Of a stretch of 27,156 bases of DNA, positions 1 through 7,070 are shown piece by piece. The stretch is from JAZFYD01 sp036443405 (lineage in GTDB: Bacteria > Planctomycetota > PLA2): NCBI GenBank assembly GCA_036443405.1, contig JAZFYD010000137.1, forward strand, positions 1 through 27,156. Direction: 5' to 3'. The position numbers and the translations under genes are program-made. A model generated the notes under the pieces. That model did not search any database. It was given only the letters and a program-made list of their open reading frames with translations, and was not told the DNA's origin. Numbering within the stretch: the stretch's first letter is position 1; every line of letters starts with the position of its first letter.

Positions 1-485
1 GACAGCCGGATCGCCTCCCGGTTGCTCGCGGCCAGGTTGCGAAGCGACTCCGAGAGGTCTTGGCCCTTTTCGCTCTCGTCCCCGGACAGCACCGTCGCCG
101 TGGCGGCGAGCATGTCCTCGATCGGCCCGGAGTTCTTGCCGAGCTGCTCGTGGAATGCGTTGTGCCAGATCGACCGCACCTTGGGCGGACGCGGCACCGT
201 CGGCTTCTTGTGCGCCGCGTTGCCACTTTTCTTCTGGAAGTCGTGCACGCGCCATTCGATCTCGTCGTCCATCATTTTCAGGACACCGGAGATGTGGTCC
301 TGATCAACATGCGAGACGTACACGAGGTCCAGCTTCTCTTTTCTCTTTCGCATCCTCCCCAGAAACGGCGCGACGTGCGCGGCGAAGGCTCTCTTCATGC
401 CACCGTCGATGAGGATGTGACGCTTCTTGTCATCGGAAGCGAGAAGGCAATCGCCCTTCTCGGCGCGGAAGACTCGCAGCCTCAT
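1..485 (-). CDS. MBL-fold metallohydrolase (partial, C-terminus cut by window edge)
   Basis: The visible 161 residues begin with a short beta strand, then ILIDGG at about residues 24-29, and carry the metal-binding motif SHVDQDHISG (H59, D61, D63, H64). This is the signature of the metallo-beta-lactamase fold, and the N-terminal layout resembles the ComEC-like branch. Family members hydrolyse phosphoesters, nucleic acids or other substrates with bound zinc; the substrate here cannot be told. No signal peptide is visible, so it should act in the cytoplasm. Its ATG overlaps the TGA of the upstream subtilase gene in an ATGA tetranucleotide, so the two are probably translated together and work together. 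The later MBL metal ligands lie outside the window. The fold is confident; the function is not. Confidence 0.85.
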   Translation of the reverse strand, partial: MRLRVFRAEKGDCLLASDDKKRHILIDGGMKRAFAAHVAPFLGRMRKRKEKLDLVYVSHVDQDHISGVLKMMDDEIEWRVHDFQKKSGNAAHKKPTVPRPPKVRSIWHNAFHEQLGKNSGPIEDMLAATATVLSGDESEKGQDLSESLRNLAASNREAIRL

Positions 486-2497
486 GACTTCACCTCTTTC
501 AGCGAGATGGCGTGGTGGGCTTCTTCCACGCATCGTCCGGGATCGATCGCACCGAACCCCGCGGCGTTGTCCCAAGACCCGGTCGAGCCCGGAAGCGGTG
601 TCGCCGTCCGGCGCAGGATCCCGCGAATCTGCGCTGCGGTCAGCGTCGGGTTAAGCGTCAGCATGAGCCCGACAACGCCGGCGACGTAGGGACTGGCCAT
701 GCTCGTGCCGGTCATCGGGATCCACTTGGCGTCGGGATCGAACCCGTTGGCCGCAACGACGTCGGTGCCGTTGGCCGCCACCTCGGGTTTCGTCCGCCCA
801 TCGCGTGTCGGTCCTTGACTGCTCGTCACGTTGACGCGTGCGCCCGAATCCGTCAGGTTGGCAACGGAGAGGATCCGTTCGCCACAACCCATCGAACTGA
901 TCGAGTGGCTGTCGACGTTCGACCACTTGGAGAAAAACGACGGGAACAACCAGCCCATCCGGCCGCCGATCGGCCCGAGCCGGCGCGGGTCGTCCCGCTC
1001 GATCCAAGCGTGAAACACGCCGTTCTTGACCTCGATCCCACGGATGCGCACGACCCACATTCCCGGCCGCACGCCCTTGACCCTCGTGCTGGAAAACAAC
1101 GGCGAGAGGTAGATCGCGATGTGGTTGTCTCCGTTGCTCGGGTGATAGCGTTCGTTGTAGATGCTGATTCGCGAACCGTCGGGTAACGGTGAGTTCTCGA
1201 GGAACTGACCCGGCTGGACCCACTTCGTCCATGGCGCGCCCGGTGGTTTGATCTGGACCTCGAAACTGTCGCGCGGGCTGTACCAGATTTCGAGTTCGTT
1301 CTCCGAGAGGTCCGAGATGCCGTTGCCGACGACCTGCCACTCGAGATCACTGCTCGAACCGGCCAACGGAATGCGGCCGCTGGAGTGAATCCGCCCGAGG
1401 ACGTAACCCCAGTCGCCGGGCCGTTCCGGTGCTTCCTGCCCGGCGTTGCCGGCGGCGACGGTGATGGCCCGGCCGGGGACGCTCAGCAGCCCATCCATCC
1501 ATCGGCTCGCAGCGCTGGATCCGTCGTGCGCGTGACCGTTCGTGCCGAGGCTGATGTTGATCGAGGCGGGAAGCCCCTCCTTCGCCGCGACCCGGAGGAT
1601 GTACTCGACCGCATGGATGACACGCGTGGAGTCGTAGAAGGAGCGCCGCCGATCGGTTTCACTGTCGGGCAGGTCGATCAGAACGCCGACGATCTTGGCC
1701 TTGCGGCACACGCCGCGATTTCCCGCCGCGATGCTCGCCACGTGCGTTCCGTGGGACGACCGCGCGATCTGGGACTGTCTCTCGATTTCGTGGGCCGCGA
1801 TGTGAAGGGACGCTTCGGACTTGATCGCAGCGTCCAAGTGCTTCTTTTCGAACTCGGCGCCGTACCCGAAAGAACGTGGGCTCTTGCGCGCCCTTCCGCC
1901 CTGGTCCCAGATGCGCAGAAAGCGTGTGCCGCCTGCCTCCCTGAAATCCTCGTGCGCGAAGTCGAATCCGTTGACGTCGATGATCCCGATCACGACACCC
2001 TTGCCGTCCCTGTGGTGATTCGCGAGCTTCGAGACGCGGCGGCCATTTTGCGACGGTGCCCCACCGGCCGCGCCGAGTTGCGGATGCGGGAGCGTAAGCG
2101 GCGTGCCGAGCTCGATGCTCACCACGTCCTCGCGACCCGCGACGTCGGCAAGGTCGCTCAATTTCACCGTTGCGGTGACCTGGCTGCCTTCACGAAGAGT
2201 TTCCCCCTTGATCTTCTTTTTGGCCGCCTCGCTCCGCAGCGTGACAAGGACGCTGGTCGTCACGTTCGACGAGAACCGTCGCAGCTTCTTGAACTTGGGC
2301 GGCGCGACGTGCTCTTCGGCCGCTTCGGCTCGCGTGAGCGCGACGCCTTCCGCGATCTTCGCGCTAGCCGCGCATACCGACGCGCAGTGGTCCGCGCGCA
2401 TGAGATTCACATCCGTGTCGCCATTCGCGATCATGCGCAGCTTGGGCTGCACCTTGAAACGCGAGGCGCCCAGCTCGGTGGAGTTCCTCTTCGCCAT
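482..2497 (-). CDS. Cytosolic subtilisin-like serine peptidase (S8 family)
   Basis: The 671-residue protein has the full subtilase triad: Asp174 in GIIDVNGFDF, His249 in SSHGTHVAS and Ser599 in MTGTSMASP, with oxyanion Asn351 in AAGNAG. About 140 residues precede the catalytic domain and may be a propeptide or sensor part. A beta-rich insert of about 160 residues (roughly 370-530) separates the oxyanion Asn from the Ser, resembling the accessory beta-sandwich inserts of large subtilases. The N-terminus (MAKRNSTELG) has no signal peptide, which is unusual for S8 enzymes and suggests an intracellular target. The start is supported by a Shine-Dalgarno sequence just upstream. Its stop overlaps the start of an MBL-fold gene. 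A cytosolic protease coupled to a hydrolase suggests a regulatory or defence unit in which the protease may process its partner; that part is inference. Confidence 0.9.
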   Translation of the reverse strand: MAKRNSTELGASRFKVQPKLRMIANGDTDVNLMRADHCASVCAASAKIAEGVALTRAEAAEEHVAPPKFKKLRRFSSNVTTSVLVTLRSEAAKKKIKGETLREGSQVTATVKLSDLADVAGREDVVSIELGTPLTLPHPQLGAAGGAPSQNGRRVSKLANHHRDGKGVVIGIIDVNGFDFAHEDFREAGGTRFLRIWDQGGRARKSPRSFGYGAEFEKKHLDAAIKSEASLHIAAHEIERQSQIARSSHGTHVASIAAGNRGVCRKAKIVGVLIDLPDSETDRRRSFYDSTRVIHAVEYILRVAAKEGLPASINISLGTNGHAHDGSSAASRWMDGLLSVPGRAITVAAGNAGQEAPERPGDWGYVLGRIHSSGRIPLAGSSSDLEWQVVGNGISDLSENELEIWYSPRDSFEVQIKPPGAPWTKWVQPGQFLENSPLPDGSRISIYNERYHPSNGDNHIAIYLSPLFSSTRVKGVRPGMWVVRIRGIEVKNGVFHAWIERDDPRRLGPIGGRMGWLFPSFFSKWSNVDSHSISSMGCGERILSVANLTDSGARVNVTSSQGPTRDGRTKPEVAANGTDVVAANGFDPDAKWIPMTGTSMASPYVAGVVGLMLTLNPTLTAAQIRGILRRTATPLPGSTGSWDNAAGFGAIDPGRCVEEAHHAISLKEVKS

Positions 2498-2500
2498 GGC

Positions 2501-2507
2501 TCACCTC
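2501..2507 (-). promoter_or_regulatory. Ribosome binding site of the S8 peptidase gene
   Basis: The minus strand reads GAGGTGA followed by GCC and the ATG. It fixes the subtilase start at 2497 and shows that this organism also uses Shine-Dalgarno initiation. Confidence 0.6.
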
Positions 2508-2870
2508 GATTCCGCGTGCCCGATTGGGCAACTCGATTTCCCTTCCAACGGCACGGCACGCGACTTTGCACGGGCTGGGCCGTCCACGAGTCTGCTCCGC
2601 GAAGCGTACGGCGTCAAGTCGGATCGCCCGCGGCGGCTCCCCATCTCGCGCGCCCGCCGTCGGTCTCGCGGGGCCGGAGTCTAAGTCCATACTCCATCCA
2701 GACTTGTGACCCGGCGGCGGCGATCGTTCGGCACGCGGTTGCGTCAAGAAGTCCAAGGGGGATTTCGACCGCGTTCGCATTGCCTCCGGCGAAGCTTGGC
2801 GCCGTGGATTCGATCCGGGAATCCACACTTGCGAGTTTGTTGCATTGTTGGCAACCTTGTCGCTTCACGA

Positions 2871-2876
2871 AGGAGG
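2871..2876 (+). promoter_or_regulatory. Ribosome binding site AGGAGG of the small membrane protein gene
   Basis: A perfect AGGAGG ends 7 bases before the ATG at 2884. It decides that start over an in-frame start 39 bases upstream. Confidence 0.75.
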
Positions 2877-2883
2877 GCTGGAA

Positions 2884-3252
2884 ATGAAACCGTCTTGGAT
2901 ACTTATTCTGATCGCGCTGATTCTCGGTGGAGTGATCGGCTACGCGATCGGCAGCAGCGGCGAAACGGATCCGCAGACGCGTGGTGTATGGCCGGACTAC
3001 CCGTGCCCGCCCGACAGCACGACACTCAACTGCCAGGACGCATTGGGTCAGATCATGGGGCTTGCGTACGGCGGAGGCCGCCCCGATATCGGCCTGAAGG
3101 CCATCGCGTGCTTGACGGTCCACGCAACGATGCCCAATCACATGGGCGAGGCGAACCTCGACGCGCGATCGAACGAGGTTTGGAAAGCGCTGGAGTACGC
3201 CCAAGCCGGTGAGTGGGACAAGTGCGGGCAGGAGTTAGAACACCAGGACTAG
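2884..3252 (+). CDS. Small membrane-anchored hypothetical protein with Cys-containing exterior domain
   Basis: The 122-residue product starts with a single hydrophobic helix (about residues 4-24, ending GGVIGYAIGSS) that is either an uncleaved anchor or a signal peptide. A soluble domain of about 95 residues follows with four cysteines (C41, C50, C76, C114), which would suit two disulfides in the periplasm. The tail (ALEYAQAGEWDKCGQELEH) looks helical and somewhat TPR-like. I do not recognise the family. The perfect Shine-Dalgarno sequence and the strong hairpin just downstream support a real single-gene unit. It is transcribed away from the subtilase/MBL pair, so a shared function is possible but not shown. 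Confidence 0.7.
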   Translation: MKPSWILILIALILGGVIGYAIGSSGETDPQTRGVWPDYPCPPDSTTLNCQDALGQIMGLAYGGGRPDIGLKAIACLTVHATMPNHMGEANLDARSNEVWKALEYAQAGEWDKCGQELEHQD

Positions 3253-3257
3253 GTCCT

Positions 3258-3328
3258 GGCTCCCGAAGTTCCGCTTACAGAAACGCGCCTCGTCGGCAGT
3301 CTTGACCCAGACGAGGCGCGTGGGAGCC
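3258..3328. terminator. Strong nested inverted repeat, likely bidirectional terminator
   Basis: A perfect 12-bp inverted repeat, ACGCGCCTCGTC at 3283-3294 and its complement at 3310-3321, encloses a 15-nt loop. Immediately outside, GGCTCCC (3258-3264) pairs with GGGAGCC (3322-3328), with an 18-nt bulge on the left arm. It sits between two convergent genes and could terminate both. It lacks a clear T tract on either side. Confidence 0.7.
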
Positions 3329-3333
3329 GGACA

Positions 3334-6300
3334 CTAGGTCCCGTCTTCGGGTCCCGTCTTCGCGTCGCCCCAAACTGCGCGAACTCGTTCGGAGTCCTCA
3401 TCGGGCAGGTCACGCGTGATCGTGGCAAGAAGGTCGCTGCGCTCGCTCTCGTGCGGCGCCTCTTCGATCTTGTCGAGTTGACGTAGCGAGCACAGCTGCA
3501 GCCAAACGTGTCCCAATGCGCGCGAGCCGTCTAATGCAGCGCGGGCTTCCGAACTCGCTTCGGTCACAACGCCTCGTCGCAACATCGCTTCCGACCAGAG
3601 AAGATCTCCAATGATCTTCCACGCCGCACGCCGCGGACCGGGCAAGGAGCCGCGCAGGGCCTCCGCGGCGCGCAGCAAGTCATCCGCCGAGGCATCGATC
3701 TGACCAAACGCCTGGAGGCCCTTGAGCACGGTCGATGTTTCTGAATCGACGGAGAGCTCCTGAACGGTCTCGGCGGGGAGTCCATAGAGCGTGGATTCGC
3801 CCAAGATCAGCGCCGCGTAAGAGATCCAAGCGTGCCCCACATGTTCCATAAGGCGCGAGACCTCGGCTGCCACCCGCCGCGCCGCGTCCGTACGACCGAA
3901 AAAGCAAGCGAGTTGGATCTCGTGCGCAGAGGCACGCAGTACATTTTCGCTATCGTCCTGTTCCTGGGCGGTCTTTGACGCAATGCGGAGCAGCGCCTCC
4001 GACCGACTCAGATCTCCTCCGATGCCCTCGATGTGTCCCAACTCCAGCGCGCTCATGCTCCGAGCCGTCAAGTGCTCGAGTTCACATGCGATCGCGTATG
4101 CAGACCTGAGTCGCTCTTTTGCCAGCTCAGTTTCGCCAATCGCGTAGTGAGCTTTTCCCAGCACAACGGAGGCCATCGCCGCGCTGTGCAGGTTGCCCTC
4201 GAGCTGAAATCCATCCACGCACTGTCGGATCTGCGCCGGTAAGTCATCGAGACGTCCGAGCTCCAAAGATGCGATGGCGCGATTCACGGTGCTTACGAGC
4301 GCGTTGGTTCGCCGACCGAGTTCAGCCTGCATACGAGCCGCTTCACCGTACATCCGTTCTGCATCGTCGAACTCACCGGAACGGAGATGCAACGACGCTA
4401 GTTGATCGATGACAGAGGAGTACTCGTTTCGATTGGCGTAGCCGTCGCGGGCCTTGAGGAAGCAGTCCCGGGCTCTATCGAGGTCCGCTTTGTACTTCGC
4501 CAGCAAACCGAGCACATACCAGGCATTGGCTCGTCCCCTCCCGGGCGGGAGGACTGCCGTTGCGCGCTCCAGCCCCTTGCTGTCGATCGCGGCGGCACCC
4601 TTGCGAAAGTAGAGGTTGCGCGAGTACCTCACAAGACACCGTAGTTCCAGGATCTCGTCGCCCGCGAGCCGAGCTGATTCCCGCAAACGCTCGAGAAGTT
4701 GATCTCCATCGTCGTGGCGGCCAAGCGCATAGAAGGATCTGGCGACCGCATGAACCTCTTCAGCGTGGACCCGAACATCCTCAACGTCGCGGCCAATTTC
4801 CGACCTTTCAAAGAGATCCACCGATCGCCGATACTCCTGGCGCGCTGCAGCGCCGGCCGCGGCTTTCAAGAAGTACGGTGCAGCACGCTTCGGGTCGCCG
4901 CCTTCGTGCCAGTGCACGGCGAGGCGCTCGGGGCTGACTCGGGCGTCGTCGTCGCGGCTCTCCAAGTGCTGCGCGAGGCTCTCGTGGATCGCCTTGCGCA
5001 ACGCCGGGGCGATGCTCTGCACGATCACCTCCTGCACGAGCCCGCTCGTGAAGCGGAAGGCGTCACCGGCCGGTTCCACGAGGTTGCGCTCGCGATAGAG
5101 CGACTGCAGTGCGCGCAGGATGCCGAGTAGCGGGCGCTCCAAAATCGCCTGCAACGCCTGGGCGTCGAAGACACGCCCGTCGATCGCCGCCGTATCGAGC
5201 AGTTCACGCTGCTCATCCGAGAGACCCGCGAGCCGGAGGTTGACCAACTCCTGGAACCGGTGCGGGATCGCGACTTTGCGCCACTTCGGCCCGGCTACCA
5301 GCGTTTTGTTGTCATGCTCGACGCCGCCGTGCTCGACGAGGTGGCTCAGCATCTGCGCGGCGAAGAACGGGTTGCCCTCCGCCTGCCCGATGAGCCATGC
5401 GGCGACCTCGGAATCGACCTGCTCCACGTCGGCGCGTTTGCGCAACAGCTCGAGCATCGCCTCCTGGGTCAACGGCCCGAGCGCGATCTGCCGGACGCCG
5501 CGCACCGACGCCAGTTCGTGATACCCGCCGATGCTGTGCGTGGACGCCGACGCCTCGATGTCGTGCGTGCGGAACCCGACGACCAAGAACACACGCCGCC
5601 GCGGCAGGCGTTTCACGAGTTCGCACAGAAGCTGCCAGTCCTCGGGTTGTCCATATTGTGTGTTGTCGACGGCGAGCACGACCGGACGCCGTTCGGTCAG
5701 CATTTCGATCACTTGCTCGATCGCCCACACGACCTGCTGGCGTGAAGTGATCGCGCCGTGGGCCTGCTCCTGCAACAGCGTGCGCAGCGCGGTCACGGGT
5801 GCCGTCGTTCCGAGCGCCACGCCGTCCGCCTCGCGATCGATCGCGGCCAACATCGTCTCGACCAGCGGACGCACCATGCCCTCGAGCGCCGTCACCGACA
5901 CTTTCACGTATGAGAAGCCGCGCTCCGCGGCATCGTGAGCGACCACCCGCAGAAGCGCCGACTTGCCCATGCCCGCCTCGCCGCTCAACAGGACGGCCCC
6001 CCCGATGCCCTCGTCGAGCCGGTCCAACGCCGCGTTGAAAGTCGCGCGCTCCTCGTCGCGCCCAACAAGCAACTGCTCCCGCCGGCGCTCCGCGTCGACA
6101 CGCTTGGGTGCCGGCACGACGATGCGCTCCGCCGTCGTGCTCGCGTCCAACGCCTCCAACGCCTCGGTGCACGACCCCGGCCGGTCTTCCGGCCGCTTCT
6201 GCAACAGCCGCGCGATGAGCGCCTGCAACCAAACCGGCACGTTGTCCGGCAAGGGCCGTGGCTCCTGGTTTTGCACGGCCAAGAAGAGTTCGTGCAGCGT

Positions 6301-6960
6301 GTTCGAAGGAAACGGCAGCTCGTCGGCGAGCATGCGGGAGAGCATCACCCCCGTGCTCCACAAGTCCGACGCAACGGTGCCGCGCGCGCCCATGATCACC
6401 TCGGGCGACATGTACGCGGGCGTCCCGACGGGTCCGCCGCTGCCCGATCGCGACATCGAAACGTCATCCACCATCCAGGACAGGCCAAAATCGACGAGCT
6501 TGGGTGAACCGTCTTCCGCCAGCAGCACGTTGCCCGGTTTCATGTCCCCGTGCACGAGCCCGGCGTCGTGGGCTGCGCCGAGCCCCCGTAGGATTCCGCT
6601 CGCCAGCTCAGCCACGCGCTGCGGGAGGAGCGGCGCGTCGCGGCGCAGAAGGTCGGAGAGCGTGCCCCCCGCCACGTACTCCATTTCGAGCAGCCAGCCC
6701 TCGTCCTCCAACTCATGCAATTGATGCAACATCGCGATGTTGGGGCTGTTGAGCTTGCCAACGGCGCGGGCTTCCCGCAGCACGCGCTCGCGCATCTCGC
6801 GCACCGGCGAGAGCGCCGACGGCGGCCGCAGGTGCTTCACCGCCACGCGCCGCCCGATCAGCTCGTCGCGGGCCAGATGGACCGTCCCGAACGCGCCGCG
6901 GCCGATTTCCTTCTCGATACGCAGATGCGCGATGACGCGTCCCGGTTCGAGTGCCTGCAT
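3334..6960 (-). CDS. Ser/Thr protein kinase fused to STAND-like ATPase and TPR repeats
   Basis: The 1208-residue protein begins with a Hanks-type kinase (about 12-275): glycine loop GRGAFG at 20-25, Lys42 in VAVKHL, catalytic HGDMKPGN (D139; the usual HRD arginine is Gly), DFG at 157-159 and a SPE motif. An AAA/STAND-type ATPase follows, with Walker A GEAGMGKS (327-334) and Walker B VVLAVDN (427-433). The last 500 or so residues are helical TPR-like repeats, as in MalT/PknK-type regulators. No membrane segment is visible, so it should be cytosolic. Such proteins couple ligand sensing by the TPR/ATPase part to phosphorylation of unknown targets. An in-frame ATG 51 bases upstream exists, but TATAGT nine bases before this start favours 6960. 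It is divergent from the secreted caspase gene. Confidence 0.9.
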   Translation of the reverse strand: MQALEPGRVIAHLRIEKEIGRGAFGTVHLARDELIGRRVAVKHLRPPSALSPVREMRERVLREARAVGKLNSPNIAMLHQLHELEDEGWLLEMEYVAGGTLSDLLRRDAPLLPQRVAELASGILRGLGAAHDAGLVHGDMKPGNVLLAEDGSPKLVDFGLSWMVDDVSMSRSGSGGPVGTPAYMSPEVIMGARGTVASDLWSTGVMLSRMLADELPFPSNTLHELFLAVQNQEPRPLPDNVPVWLQALIARLLQKRPEDRPGSCTEALEALDASTTAERIVVPAPKRVDAERRREQLLVGRDEERATFNAALDRLDEGIGGAVLLSGEAGMGKSALLRVVAHDAAERGFSYVKVSVTALEGMVRPLVETMLAAIDREADGVALGTTAPVTALRTLLQEQAHGAITSRQQVVWAIEQVIEMLTERRPVVLAVDNTQYGQPEDWQLLCELVKRLPRRRVFLVVGFRTHDIEASASTHSIGGYHELASVRGVRQIALGPLTQEAMLELLRKRADVEQVDSEVAAWLIGQAEGNPFFAAQMLSHLVEHGGVEHDNKTLVAGPKWRKVAIPHRFQELVNLRLAGLSDEQRELLDTAAIDGRVFDAQALQAILERPLLGILRALQSLYRERNLVEPAGDAFRFTSGLVQEVIVQSIAPALRKAIHESLAQHLESRDDDARVSPERLAVHWHEGGDPKRAAPYFLKAAAGAAARQEYRRSVDLFERSEIGRDVEDVRVHAEEVHAVARSFYALGRHDDGDQLLERLRESARLAGDEILELRCLVRYSRNLYFRKGAAAIDSKGLERATAVLPPGRGRANAWYVLGLLAKYKADLDRARDCFLKARDGYANRNEYSSVIDQLASLHLRSGEFDDAERMYGEAARMQAELGRRTNALVSTVNRAIASLELGRLDDLPAQIRQCVDGFQLEGNLHSAAMASVVLGKAHYAIGETELAKERLRSAYAIACELEHLTARSMSALELGHIEGIGGDLSRSEALLRIASKTAQEQDDSENVLRASAHEIQLACFFGRTDAARRVAAEVSRLMEHVGHAWISYAALILGESTLYGLPAETVQELSVDSETSTVLKGLQAFGQIDASADDLLRAAEALRGSLPGPRRAAWKIIGDLLWSEAMLRRGVVTEASSEARAALDGSRALGHVWLQLCSLRQLDKIEEAPHESERSDLLATITRDLPDEDSERVRAVWGDAKTGPEDGT

Positions 6961-6969
6961 TCGGCGCTC

Positions 6970-6975
6970 ACTATA
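6970..6975 (-). promoter_or_regulatory. Putative -10 element (TATAGT) of the kinase gene
   Basis: TATAGT on the minus strand ends 9 nt before the chosen ATG. No good -35 is seen. It implies a very short leader or none and argues against the longer reading frame. Confidence 0.5.
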
Positions 6976-7057
6976 CGTCGCGGGTGGCACACCCCGCCAC
7001 GGCGCTGCCAACGCGCCGCACTGGAAAGGCGGCGTGCAGTCCGGACGACCGGAGCGC

Positions 7058-7063
7058 TACAAT
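7058..7063 (+). promoter_or_regulatory. Putative -10 element (TACAAT) of the caspase gene
   Basis: TACAAT lies 7 nt before the ATG at 7071 and no Shine-Dalgarno sequence is present, consistent with a leaderless mRNA. A good -35 is not seen. Confidence 0.55.
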
Positions 7064-7070
7064 CTCGCGC

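Larger units (their letters stand above)
2498..2883. other. Divergent intergenic region without a supported gene
   Basis: About 385 bases lie between the start of the subtilase gene and the start of the small membrane protein gene. I see no convincing reading frame, RNA gene or long repeat. It must hold the promoters of both divergent genes, but no clear -35/-10 pair stands out. Close to the plus-strand gene is a short inverted repeat, GTTGC-N7-GCAAC (about 2840-2857), of unknown meaning. Confidence 0.5.

Noticed and set aside
60..689. Plus-strand open frame opposite the MBL and S8 genes
   Set aside because: It is antisense to genes with clear catalytic motifs and reads as Arg/His/Pro-rich shadow sequence.
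1385..2887. A 500-residue plus-strand open frame opposite the subtilase gene
   Set aside because: It is the mirror of a high-GC coding frame; its composition (Arg, Ala, Asp, Pro rich) has no recognisable motif, while the other strand has the S8 triad.
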